Part shown: piece after piece, positions 1 through 9,814 of the stretch | Layout: each line of letters starts with the position of its first letter | Numbering within the stretch: position 1 is the first letter of the stretch | From: Myxococcales bacterium | Lineage (GTDB): Bacteria > Myxococcota_A > Polyangia > Polyangiales > Polyangiaceae | Assembly (NCBI GenBank): GCA_021847645.1 | Contig: JAJZQG010000078.1 | Coordinates: 1 to 33,752, forward strand | Direction: 5' to 3' | DNA: 33,752 bases | Made by a program: the position numbers and the translations under genes | Notes under the pieces: model-generated | What the model saw: only the letters and a program-made list of their open reading frames with translations | What the model was told of the DNA's origin: nothing | Database searches by the model: none

Positions 1-231
1 GAACAAGCGCGTGGCCGGAATGCGGGCGCCTCCAGGGGGCATGGCGGGACCCAGCGTGGCACGTCGGGCGGCGCTGGCGCAAGCCCGTGGGGTGGGCCTC
101 ACACTGCAGCCGCGGGCATTCGACGATCGAGCAGGTCGTGCGAGACTTCCGGATGGTTTGTTTCTGCTGTTCGATGGCCGCGATCGGCAGCGCGCCCGAG
201 GCGCGAGGGATACGCGGCGACGGGGCTGGAC
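1..231. other. Window edge, no supported gene
   Basis: This stretch lies downstream of the minus-strand gene that ends at 232. Open frames run through it on both strands, as expected in such GC-rich DNA. None has a recognisable product, a convincing start or a ribosome-binding site. I see no hairpin followed by a T-run that would mark a terminator for the minus-strand operon. Confidence 0.5.
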
Positions 232-2709
232 TCAAGGCCAGGCAGCGGACGAGAGCGTCTGCCTGCCCACGACGCGCCCGACCACGTCGACATAGACGGA
301 GAGATCGTGCGTGATGCCTCGAGCGAGGCGCAAGTAGACCTTGGCGACGGGCCAGGCCACGACGCCGCCAGTGAGCACGACGCGAACCAGGAGGCGGTCG
401 TCGGGATTGCCGGGGTCGGCTTCCCATCGGCCGGTGTAGAGGGAGTTGAGGACCTCGCCGAGCACCGCCCCCCAAGCGAACATCGTGTCGTCCAGATCTT
501 CGGGGGGCATCCAAGGCCACGGCGCTCCGGGCGGAGCAAAACCGACGGGCCCGTATTGCTTGGCCGCGTAGCGCTCGAGGGCGTCGATGTCAGCGAGCGT
601 GAAGGTGCCAACGCGGCGCGAGGTGCTGGCGATCTCGCGTCCGACGGCGGAAGCCCAGAAGTCGGAGGCGACGCCGCGCATGGGGGTGCGCGGCGGAGGA
701 AGCGGGGGAGCATCGGTGGGCACGAGAGCTAGCGTTCCCGCGTCGAGATCGCGTCGGAGCACGGTGAGGTCGGAGTCGCTGACGGGCTGAGGCGGCTGGG
801 TCTGCCGGCGGGCGGGTGGTTCGGAGGGACGCCCTGGCCGGGTCGGGGAGCGGCGCATGTGCGCGGTCGCGGCGCGATCGAAGGTTTCGACGAGCCCGGG
901 ACCGCGCGAGCGAGCGTAGGCAGCGGCGACGAGCAGGGGGCGCACGGTGGCGCCGGCGGGGAGAGCAACCTTGCAGGCACCGTCCTCGGCAGAGGTGTCG
1001 GACGCGCGCGCGTCGCACTCCTTGAGCAGGAGCGCAAGAAGGAATGCTGCAGCGGCGGTCACGGCAGCGCGCTCGGTGGCCGCCTGAGACGGTCGCGGTG
1101 AACGGCGGAACACCTCGAGTCGTTGCTCGACCTGGATCAAGCCGCGGCGGTCGAGCGGGATGGGCTGATCGGCCAGCGGCGTGTTGCCTTCGACGACGCG
1201 TTCGGCCAGGTCGACGAGAGTGGACGCGGTGGAGAACTGCTCGGCTTCGCCCTGAGACCGCTGGATCTGGTGGGCGCGCGCGTAGCGGAACCACTGGCGC
1301 TGCACCTCGATGGACGGCGGGATGGCCATCGCGGGGCGAGACTTGGCGGTACGGGACGAGCGATCGATACCGGTGCGGTCGACGGCGCCTTCGCCTGAGA
1401 GCGAGGCGACGCGAGCATCGGAACCCGGGCGACGCAGGTCAGCATCGCGCACGGAGTTGCTGGAAGCACGTCGGGTCGGAGGCTCCGACGGGTCGCGGAA
1501 TTCATCGTCGACCGCGACGGGCGAGCCAACCGAGCGCATCGCGCGTGCGGTGGTGGCCTCGGGCGGCAGGGGAGTCCTGGTCGTGGGCTGCCGGCCGTGC
1601 GACGACTCGGCCGCCTCGGGCGGGATGGTCGGCGGCGGGGGCATGGGCGAGTCGAGGGGAGAAAACTGGATGGTTTCGACGGCCGGCGGTTGCTCAGCCG
1701 TAGGCTTCATGGCCGGCTGGGTGACATGCTCGAACCGGTCGTCAGGCTCGGGCTGCCGGAGCATGGGCGGCATGCGAAACCGGTCGGTGATGTCCGGATC
1801 GGCAGCAGCCGGCTGCTCCGGCGCAGTGGAAGGTCCGTGGCGCACGGTGGGCACTTCCTGGGAGTCTTGCACCGGCGGCGGCAGATCCTTGAGACTTTGG
1901 GGCAACACGACTGCTTCGCCGAACGCTTCTGCAGGTCCCGGTGCGAGGCCCGGCTCGGGGGGAAGCGGCGGCACCTTGAGCGCGTCGAGCGTGGTGCGCT
2001 GGACAGCGGCGGCGGGCGGCTCGCTGGGCAACTTCCAACCATCGCTGCCGTTCACGGCGGGCTGGGGCACGGACGGCGGGCGCGGCGCCGCGGATTCCGC
2101 GATAGAGAAGTCCCTGGTCGACCGCTTCAGGCTTCCGGCCTCCGGCTGTGGTGTCGGGCCTGCCGTGGGCATGACGACGGGCCGAGGGAGGACGGGCGCT
2201 TCGCCGGCCAATGCGGTAGGTGGCGACGGCACGGCAGGGACTCCGGCCGAGGGCGGGCGAACGGACGGGGCCGTGACGGCGCTGGGTGTTCGCTTGTCGT
2301 CGGGGCTGACGTTGGGATCTTCCGGCGGCAGACCGAGCACGGCGCGGGCGCGTCTGCGGGCGCCGGAGTTCTTGGAGCGAAGCGCCTCACGGGCGAAGAC
2401 CTCGGCCTTGTCACGCTCACCGACGCGAGCGTAGAGGTCGCCAAGCAGCGCCACGGCCTCGGTGAAGTCGGGCTGCTCGCCCACCAACGCGATGACCTGC
2501 GGAATGACTTCGCGATCTGTCCGAACCTTGAACGTGGAATCGAACAACGCCTGCAGGTACCGATACTCGGGGCGACGGCCGTAGTGCTCTCTCAGCAGGA
2601 TCATCTGCCGGAAGGCCTCGTCGTGATCCTGGTCGTCGATGAGCCGCTCGACCGCCACAACTGGGGTGTCTAGCTGGATTGTTGCCACGGTTGCGACGAA
2701 GCGTATCAA
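232..2709 (-). CDS. Long proline-rich protein with TPR-like N-terminus, function unknown
   Basis: I do not recognise the family. The product is about 825 residues. Residues 20-130 are helical and TPR-like: a stretch around LREHYGRRPEYRYLQALF is followed by a second helical pair ending in EVFAREALRSK. Residues 130-480 are a low-complexity Pro/Ala/Glu/Arg region, probably disordered. A more ordered segment begins near MAIPPSIEVQRQWFRYARA and contains a hydrophobic stretch (TAAAAFLLALLL) that could be a buried helix or a single membrane helix. A further Pro/Arg linker leads to a compact C-terminal region of about 150 residues. The frame opens with TTG at 2709, only 27 bases after the engB stop, so the two are probably co-transcribed. 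The exact start is uncertain; a GTG a few codons in is an alternative. A scaffold role is only a guess. Confidence 0.75.
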   Translation of the reverse strand: MIRFVATVATIQLDTPVVAVERLIDDQDHDEAFRQMILLREHYGRRPEYRYLQALFDSTFKVRTDREVIPQVIALVGEQPDFTEAVALLGDLYARVGERDKAEVFAREALRSKNSGARRRARAVLGLPPEDPNVSPDDKRTPSAVTAPSVRPPSAGVPAVPSPPTALAGEAPVLPRPVVMPTAGPTPQPEAGSLKRSTRDFSIAESAAPRPPSVPQPAVNGSDGWKLPSEPPAAAVQRTTLDALKVPPLPPEPGLAPGPAEAFGEAVVLPQSLKDLPPPVQDSQEVPTVRHGPSTAPEQPAAADPDITDRFRMPPMLRQPEPDDRFEHVTQPAMKPTAEQPPAVETIQFSPLDSPMPPPPTIPPEAAESSHGRQPTTRTPLPPEATTARAMRSVGSPVAVDDEFRDPSEPPTRRASSNSVRDADLRRPGSDARVASLSGEGAVDRTGIDRSSRTAKSRPAMAIPPSIEVQRQWFRYARAHQIQRSQGEAEQFSTASTLVDLAERVVEGNTPLADQPIPLDRRGLIQVEQRLEVFRRSPRPSQAATERAAVTAAAAFLLALLLKECDARASDTSAEDGACKVALPAGATVRPLLVAAAYARSRGPGLVETFDRAATAHMRRSPTRPGRPSEPPARRQTQPPQPVSDSDLTVLRRDLDAGTLALVPTDAPPLPPPRTPMRGVASDFWASAVGREIASTSRRVGTFTLADIDALERYAAKQYGPVGFAPPGAPWPWMPPEDLDDTMFAWGAVLGEVLNSLYTGRWEADPGNPDDRLLVRVVLTGGVVAWPVAKVYLRLARGITHDLSVYVDVVGRVVGRQTLSSAAWP

Positions 2710-2736
2710 GTTTCGACAGACGCAACAAATCTCCCG

Positions 2737-3474
2737 CTAAGGATGTCGCGGGCGGCGATGATGCGCGGGAGCCGGGCGGCCCCCCGGAGGCGTGGATGGG
2801 AACGCGGGGGACGTGATTTCGGGCGTGGGATCGGCATGGGGCTGCTGTTGGGCAACCCAGGCGCGCACACGAGTCCAAAGCTGCTCACGTCCCTGGAAGG
2901 TGGACGATGAGAAGGCGATGACGGGCTGGCCGAGGGCGCGCGCGGCGGCGTCGACGGCCTTGCCGGCCTGCGAGCGCGAGACCTTGTCGACCTTGGTGAG
3001 CACGATGGCACACGGGAAGTCCGGGCCGCGCACCACGCGAAGGAACTCGACGAGCTGCAGTTCCTCGTCTTCAAGCCCGCGTCGCACGTCGACCAGCAGA
3101 ACGAGCGCGGACAGCCCGCCGTGCTGCAAGTAGGCTTCGATGAGCTCGCCCCAGCGCCCGCGTTCCTGCTTGGAGCGCTTGGCGTAGCCGAAGCCGGGCA
3201 GGTCGACGAGGCGAAGGCGGAGCCCGTCCCCGAGACGAACGTCGAAGACGTTGATCTGGCGGGTGCAGCCTGGCGTGGAGCTGGTGCGCGCGAGGCTCTT
3301 TCGAAGGGTCAACGCGTTGAGCAAGCTCGACTTGCCAACGTTCGAGCGGCCCGCGAACGCGATCTCGGGCAACCCTGCGGGCGGCAGGGTGGCGGAATCG
3401 GCGAGGCCGAGCACGAAGCGGGCGTCGGGTACGGTGAAGCGAGGATCGGAGGAGGGATGGGCAGCGGGCGGCAC
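2737..3474 (-). CDS. engB: EngB/YsxC-family ribosome biogenesis GTP-binding protein
   Basis: This is a TRAFAC-class GTPase of the EngB (YihA/YsxC) family, which in characterised bacteria acts in late assembly of the large ribosomal subunit. All GTPase motifs are present: G1 GRSNVGKSS (42-50), the family-typical LARTSSTPGCTRQINVF, G3 DLPGFGYAK (91-99) and G4 TKVDK (160-164), with a G5-like AFSSS later. The length of 245 residues exceeds the usual 200 or so because of a Pro/His/Arg-rich tail of about 35 residues. The start at 3474 is GTG with a weak ribosome-binding site, so the first few residues are uncertain. It heads a minus-strand unit with the proline-rich gene downstream. Confidence 0.95.
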   Translation of the reverse strand: MPPAAHPSSDPRFTVPDARFVLGLADSATLPPAGLPEIAFAGRSNVGKSSLLNALTLRKSLARTSSTPGCTRQINVFDVRLGDGLRLRLVDLPGFGYAKRSKQERGRWGELIEAYLQHGGLSALVLLVDVRRGLEDEELQLVEFLRVVRGPDFPCAIVLTKVDKVSRSQAGKAVDAAARALGQPVIAFSSSTFQGREQLWTRVRAWVAQQQPHADPTPEITSPAFPSTPPGGRPAPAHHRRPRHP

Positions 3475-3725
3475 CGAGCCAGCCTATCGGCTCGGGCGCG
3501 GTTGCTCCAGGGTTCTGGTGGGAAGGTTACAGCGCGGTAGGCGGGCGGGGATGTTGGCGGGATTCCGGGAAGGGGTTGCCGGCCAGCCGGTCTGCGGCGG
3601 GTGGCGAGGTGCGTCGGGCGGAGCGTGGGAGCTGGCAGGAGGCGGGGAACGCCGTGCGGGTTGTGGGCAAGCGCGCGGATTGGACCTTTCCCCGGAGGCG
3701 CAACGCGGCTAGGGCTTGTCGACGC
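3475..3725. promoter_or_regulatory. Divergent intergenic region between engB and the BamD-like gene
   Basis: About 250 bases separate the starts of two divergent genes, so promoters for both should lie here. No clear -35/-10 pair or operator palindrome stands out. An open frame extending upstream of 3726 on the plus strand lacks a signal peptide and is taken as non-coding. Confidence 0.4.
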
Positions 3726-4532
3726 ATGGACTTGTCTCGGTTGTTTCGAAACTGTCTGGTGGCCGTCGTGTTGGCGGGGGTTCCCGCGTGTGCGGAGCAC
3801 AAGCCGCCGCCGGCACCGGGCACGCTGGAGTACACGGAGAACGCGCGAGCGGCGTATCAGAAGGCGCTCGAAGCGTACTTGAACCACGACTGGGAGGGGG
3901 CGACGGCGCTGTTCGAGGAGGTCAAGCGCGACTACGCGCAGAGCCACTACGCGCGGCTAGCCGAGCTGCGCTTGGCGGACATCGACTTCGAGCAGGAGAA
4001 GCTGCCGGAGGCGATCGCGGCCTACAAGGGGTTCATCCAGGCGCATCGTCACGATCCGGGGATGGCGTATGCGTCCTACCGGATGTGCAAGGCGCTATTT
4101 CTCCAGGTGGGGGACAGCCTGCTGCTGCCGCCGCAGGAGGAGCGCGATCAGGGCGCGGCGCTCGACGCCTGGAAGGAGCTGCGGCGGTTCAAGCGAGAGT
4201 ACCCCGAGACCAAGTGGGACGCAGACGTGAAGTACATGCTCGAGTCGGTCACGGGCAGGCTGGCACGGCACGAGCTGTACGTGGCGCGCTTCTACCTGGC
4301 GCGGGACAACTTCGGGGCGACGGTTGCGCGCGTGCAGTACATGCTCGGCACCTACGAGAACTCGGGGCTGGAGCCCGAGGGGATGGTGCTGCTGGGCGAG
4401 ACGTACCTGAAGATGAAGAAGCGCGACGAGGCCAAAGCCACCTTCGAGCGCATTCTTGCGATGTACCCGGCGAGCCCCTTCACGGTGCCTGCCCGCTCGT
4501 TTCTGAACCAGATGCAAGCACCCGCGAGGTGA
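3726..4532 (+). CDS. BamD/YfiO-like TPR lipoprotein
   Basis: A 268-residue lipoprotein. The ATG at 3726 is chosen because it gives a short charged N-terminus, a hydrophobic core (LVAVVLAGVPAC) and a lipobox cysteine at residue 22. The mature protein is a chain of TPR-like helical pairs: YQKALEAYLNHDWEGATALFEEV, then ARLAELRLADIDFEQEKLPEAIAAYKGFI, and a final LLGETYLKMKKRDEAKATFERIL. The spacing and the sequence context (FIQAHRHDPGMAYASYRMCKA) resemble BamD, the essential outer-membrane lipoprotein of the BAM complex. The length fits the family. Many deltaproteobacteria carry several BamD/YbgF-like TPR lipoproteins, so a direct BAM role is an inference. The next gene starts 4 bases after this stop, so the two are probably co-transcribed. 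Confidence 0.8.
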   Translation: MDLSRLFRNCLVAVVLAGVPACAEHKPPPAPGTLEYTENARAAYQKALEAYLNHDWEGATALFEEVKRDYAQSHYARLAELRLADIDFEQEKLPEAIAAYKGFIQAHRHDPGMAYASYRMCKALFLQVGDSLLLPPQEERDQGAALDAWKELRRFKREYPETKWDADVKYMLESVTGRLARHELYVARFYLARDNFGATVARVQYMLGTYENSGLEPEGMVLLGETYLKMKKRDEAKATFERILAMYPASPFTVPARSFLNQMQAPAR

Positions 4533-4536
4533 CTCG

Positions 4537-6039
<1,503 letters not shown>

Positions 6040-6055
6040 GATCGCGTCCGTCGCC

Positions 6056-6706
6056 ATGATCCCTCGCCTCTTTGGATTGACCGGCGGCATCGCCTCGGGC
6101 AAGAGCACGGTGGCCGGGTTCCTGCGCGACCGGGGCGTGGCGGTCATCGATGCGGACCAGATCGCGCGCGACGTGGTAGCGCCCGGTACCGAGGGGCTGC
6201 GGGAGATCGTCGAGGCGTTCGGTGCCGGGGTGCTGGCGAGCGACGGCAGCCTGGATCGGAAGGCTCTGGCTGGGCGGGTGTTCGGTGACGAGGAAGCCAG
6301 ACGCCGGCTCGAGCGCATCACGCACCCGCTCATCCGGATGGCGAGTGTGCAGCGTGCGAAGGAGCTCGGAGCGCAGGGGCACGCGCTGGTGGCTTACGAA
6401 GCCGCGCTGCTGGTGGAGACGGGGCAGGCCGAAGCGTTTCGTCCGCTGGTGGTGGTGGTGGTCGACGATCGCGTGCAGATCGAGCGGGTGATGGCCCGCG
6501 ACAAGGCGACTCGGGAGCAGGCCGAGGCCAGGCTGCGCGCGCAGATGGCGCAGAGCGCGAAGGCGGCCGTGGCCGACCACGTCATCGACACGACGTGCAC
6601 GCTCGCGGAAGTGAGTCGCAAGACGGACGACGTATTGCGGCAGGTCTGCGCGGCGTGCGGGGTGGACGCGAGCCGCTACGGGTTGGGCGAATCACCCACG
6701 CGGTGA
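6056..6706 (+). CDS. coaE: Dephospho-CoA kinase
   Basis: This enzyme catalyses the last step of coenzyme A synthesis, ATP-dependent phosphorylation of the ribose 3'-hydroxyl of dephospho-CoA in the cytoplasm. The P-loop is GGIASGKST (10-18). It is followed by the family motif VIDADQIARDVVAPG (29-43), then ITHPLI and a lid-region segment RVMARDKATREQAEARL. The length of 216 residues is normal. The ATG at 6056 puts the P-loop at the usual distance from the N-terminus. It follows the sigma54 activator by 16 bases. Just after the stop, a weak hairpin (CGCGC at 6713-6717 with GCGCG at 6725-6729) lacks a T-run and is not called a terminator. Confidence 0.95.
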   Translation: MIPRLFGLTGGIASGKSTVAGFLRDRGVAVIDADQIARDVVAPGTEGLREIVEAFGAGVLASDGSLDRKALAGRVFGDEEARRRLERITHPLIRMASVQRAKELGAQGHALVAYEAALLVETGQAEAFRPLVVVVVDDRVQIERVMARDKATREQAEARLRAQMAQSAKAAVADHVIDTTCTLAEVSRKTDDVLRQVCAACGVDASRYGLGESPTR

Positions 6707-7012
6707 ATCGTCCGCGCGGCGACAGCGCGAATCGAGCCGACGGGGATTGGCCTGCAGCGCGGGGCGCGAGGCCTCGTCGACAGGGCGCAGCGTGGCGCGG
6801 GTCTGATTGGCATTCAGGATGAACGGCGATGCGCAGCCGAGGGGCGGCGGCCCGGCGTGATTCCTGTGTGCTGCACGCGACGGCTGCCGCTGCAACACTC
6901 GCGCGTAGGGGCGGGGATGGGTTCCCCTCCCCTCACGCCTGCCTCGCACCGCGAACCGCCTCGTGTTAGGGTCCGTGCTCGTCCCCACGGAAACGGGGCC
7001 AGGGAGCAACGC
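6707..7012. promoter_or_regulatory. Intergenic region upstream of the Hsp70/GTPase/coiled-coil operon
   Basis: These 306 bases separate coaE from the three-gene operon and probably hold its promoter. Visible elements are a weak 5-bp stem at 6713-6729, a perfect 10-bp palindrome CGAGGCCTCG at 6767-6776, and a purine-rich ribosome-binding site (AGGGAG) just before the ATG at 7013. I find no convincing sigma70 hexamer pair and no -24/-12 sigma54 element. Confidence 0.4.
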
Positions 7013-9787
7013 ATGCCAACGAGCTCGGCGGACACAACCTCCACTGCCACCCGTTCGGGCGCTTCTCCGCGCGTCCGTATCGATGAGCTGGCGATCCTCG
7101 AGCGGCGCGCCACGGCCGACGGCCTGCGCTACGAAATCAAGCCCCAACGCTTGATGACCGCAGCGCACGACCCGGTGCTGCCGGTGTTCGACGGCTGGAT
7201 GCAGGGCGGCGAGATTGTCGTGCGAGCTTCGGGTCTTTGCGACGGCCCCTTCAGCGCCTGCCTCGACCTGGAGGGCAATCGCGTCGGGGCGCCGGTCGAG
7301 GCGGACGTGGTCCAGTCGTCATCGGCCTTCCTGCATTTCTCCTTCGAGATCGTTGTGCCGCTGCGAACCTTCACGACGTTCTTCGGCGCGTCGGCGCGGC
7401 TGGGCGTGGCCATCTCGCCGGGCGACCGCGTGGTGCGGCTGGTGCGTCCCTCGTTCTTCCCGATCCGCGCGGCGGGTCCGCAAATCACCTCTCTGGACCT
7501 GCTCGAGGCCACCGACTCCATGCTCGTCGACGCGCCGGAGCGTCGACTCTTCGACCTTCAGAACCCGGAGGAGGGCACCTGGGTGGGCACCGGAAAGTGG
7601 CGGCTGCGCCTCTTTGCCGAGTGGGAGCGCAACGACGGCGAGGGCTACGCGATCGACACCCGTCCCGTGCAGCTGATTCATCGCTGGCAGCGCGCCAACG
7701 ACGAAACCGATCTGCTCTGGGAGGACGTGACCCGTCGTTCGGGCGGGCGCAAGACATACGCGGAGTTCCTGCTGGACACGTCGCACAAGGACTTGGGCGG
7801 CATTCCTCCCGAGGGCAAGGACATTCCGCTGGACATCATTGCCGAGCACATCCTGAGCTACGGGGGCACCAGCTGCTCGCTGAGCTGGCACGCGCCGCTG
7901 CCGCTTCGGCTGCGCGACCCTTTGCCGCAGCTCAAGCACTTCCAGCGGCTATCTGCCGTAGGCATCGACTTCGGCACGACGGCCACGGTCGCCGCTCTCC
8001 ATCACAAGGGCTTCCGCTCGCTGCTGCGGCTGGGACCTTCCAACGGCGGGTCGTCGGAGAACCCGACGTACCTTCTTGTGGAAGACCACGAGAAGCTATG
8101 GGACGAGATGTCGCGCCCGGCCGGCAAGCGCCGCTTCCCGAATCTGATGCGGTTGGTGCTGGGCAGCCATGCGGCGTACGACAAGATGGCCGAGGTTCCG
8201 AGCGCGGTGATCGGCGAGCTCAAGAGCCTGCCGGAGCGGGTAGTGGCGCTGGACCAGTCTCCGCAATTCCGCGACCGGCAGCGGCAGGCCGACTTCCTGC
8301 TCGACGAGGCGCGCGTGCGGCTGCTGGTGCGCACCTATGCCTATCTGCTGGGGCGCGCGATCAACCGTCCGGGGCAGGACGTGTACCTGCGGTACTGGCT
8401 GACACATCCGGCGAAGTTCGAGAAGCGCACGCGCGAGCTGCTTGAAGAGGAGATTCGGGCGGGCATCCTGCTGAGCATCCCGGAGGGGATTGCGGCGGAC
8501 GAGGTGACGGTGTCGATGCGGGCCAGCGAGCCGGAGGCGTTCGCGGCGGAGGTGTGCCCCGAGCTGGCGTCCATGGCCGAGATCGAGCCGCTGGTCGGCA
8601 AGTTCGGGGAGCTGCGCTTTGCGGTGTTCGACTTCGGTGGTGGCACGCTCGACATCGCGTGCGGCAGGTTCCGTCCGGCGACCGAGGCGGAAGCGGCGGA
8701 ATCGGGTGCCTCGACCGTGATCGAGACGCTTCAGGTGGGCGGCGACGATCGGCTGGGGGGCGATCCGCTGACGCACGAGCTCGTGTGGCTGACGCACCAG
8801 CACGACAGGTACCTTCCCGAGATGGAGGACAAGGAAGTGCCGATGATGCGTCCGGCCACGGTTCCGCCGAACATGCTCGCGAACAAGCCGCACCTGTACA
8901 AGCGGAGCCTGGCGGGGCGGCAGAACATGATCCGGTTCCAGCGCGAGCTGGGACTCGAGGCGGTGAAGTTCAAGAAGGCCAACGAGCCGAGGCGGGTCGA
9001 GGAGCTGTCGGTGGCGAGGCTCGACGGCAGCGAGGTGCGGGTGCAGTCGCTCAAGACGGACATTGCGGGGCTGCACGCGAAGATGACGGCGCACCTCAAG
9101 TCGAGGATACGCGACGGCGCGCGGCTGCTGGCGAGCATGCTGCGCAACACGAGCTGGGGCAGCGAGGGCGACTGGCGTGAGCAGGGCGTGGTGCTGCTTT
9201 TGGCGGGCAACTCGTCGCGCAGCGAGTTCGTGGAGAGCGCGCTGGCCGAGGAGTTGGGCATTGCGGACCTGAAGGTGTGGCGACCGGGTTCGCCGGGGCC
9301 ATTCCAGCAGGTCGTGCTCTACGAGACGCCGCCGCGGGTGGAGCGCGGGGTGACGGTGGTGGGCGTGACGCCGAAGACGGCGACGGCGCTGGGGGCGCTG
9401 CGCATCGCGAACCGGGAGGTTCACCTGGTACGTCGGGCGCAGGGCTTCAGCTACTTCCTGGGCGATCTGCGGGGATTCCCGCCCAAGTTCGTGGCGATGA
9501 TCCCGATGGGCGCGCTGCCGGGCGATCCGAACCAACCCGGGCCGCACTTCGTGGACTTCGGCACCTGGGACGCGCAGAAGCCGTTGCGCGTGTGCAAGGA
9601 CTACGAGCCGGGCAAGATGACCTCGAACGACTCGAGGCTGTCGATCGTGCCGACGGGCCTGCCGCTGAGCACCTCGGGGCGGCTGTTCGTGTGCGTGGTG
9701 ACGCCCGAGGAGCTGGCGTTGCGGCTCGAGCGTGAGGGCCAGGAGCCGCTGCACACCTCGCTGAACCTCGCGAAGTTCATGGATTGA
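7013..9787 (+). CDS. Hsp70/actin-fold ATPase with large N-terminal extension (SrfB-like?)
   Basis: A 924-residue protein. The start at 7013 has AGGGAG upstream; open frame further upstream is Arg/Pro-rich and unlikely to be coding. Residues 1-305 are a beta-rich region I do not recognise. The ATPase core follows: phosphate-1 motif GIDFGTTA (317-324), phosphate-2 DFGGGTLD (540-547), and an adenosine motif LLLAGNSSR (728-736) like the Hsp70 LxGGSSR loop. The C-terminal 190 residues begin VTVVGVTPKTATALGAL, comparable to the A-x-GAA helix of Hsp70s, and end in a beta-rich segment rather than a typical substrate-binding domain plus lid. It is the first gene of a three-gene operon, 27 bases before a dynamin-like GTPase gene. 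Large Hsp70-like proteins encoded beside a large GTPase are known in the enterobacterial srfABC locus (SrfB, SrfC). Orthology is a hypothesis. The cytoplasmic location is inferred from the lack of a signal peptide. Confidence 0.85.
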   Translation: MPTSSADTTSTATRSGASPRVRIDELAILERRATADGLRYEIKPQRLMTAAHDPVLPVFDGWMQGGEIVVRASGLCDGPFSACLDLEGNRVGAPVEADVVQSSSAFLHFSFEIVVPLRTFTTFFGASARLGVAISPGDRVVRLVRPSFFPIRAAGPQITSLDLLEATDSMLVDAPERRLFDLQNPEEGTWVGTGKWRLRLFAEWERNDGEGYAIDTRPVQLIHRWQRANDETDLLWEDVTRRSGGRKTYAEFLLDTSHKDLGGIPPEGKDIPLDIIAEHILSYGGTSCSLSWHAPLPLRLRDPLPQLKHFQRLSAVGIDFGTTATVAALHHKGFRSLLRLGPSNGGSSENPTYLLVEDHEKLWDEMSRPAGKRRFPNLMRLVLGSHAAYDKMAEVPSAVIGELKSLPERVVALDQSPQFRDRQRQADFLLDEARVRLLVRTYAYLLGRAINRPGQDVYLRYWLTHPAKFEKRTRELLEEEIRAGILLSIPEGIAADEVTVSMRASEPEAFAAEVCPELASMAEIEPLVGKFGELRFAVFDFGGGTLDIACGRFRPATEAEAAESGASTVIETLQVGGDDRLGGDPLTHELVWLTHQHDRYLPEMEDKEVPMMRPATVPPNMLANKPHLYKRSLAGRQNMIRFQRELGLEAVKFKKANEPRRVEELSVARLDGSEVRVQSLKTDIAGLHAKMTAHLKSRIRDGARLLASMLRNTSWGSEGDWREQGVVLLLAGNSSRSEFVESALAEELGIADLKVWRPGSPGPFQQVVLYETPPRVERGVTVVGVTPKTATALGALRIANREVHLVRRAQGFSYFLGDLRGFPPKFVAMIPMGALPGDPNQPGPHFVDFGTWDAQKPLRVCKDYEPGKMTSNDSRLSIVPTGLPLSTSGRLFVCVVTPEELALRLEREGQEPLHTSLNLAKFMD

Positions 9788-9814
9788 GGGACAGGAGCCG
9801 AGAGGAGACCAGGC

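Noticed and set aside
6713..6729. Possible terminator after coaE
   Set aside because: The stem is only 5 bp, all G/C, and is not followed by T residues.
6707..7012. Sigma54 promoter for the Hsp70/GTPase operon under control of the nearby activator
   Set aside because: No TGGCAC-N5-TTGC-type element could be found in the region.
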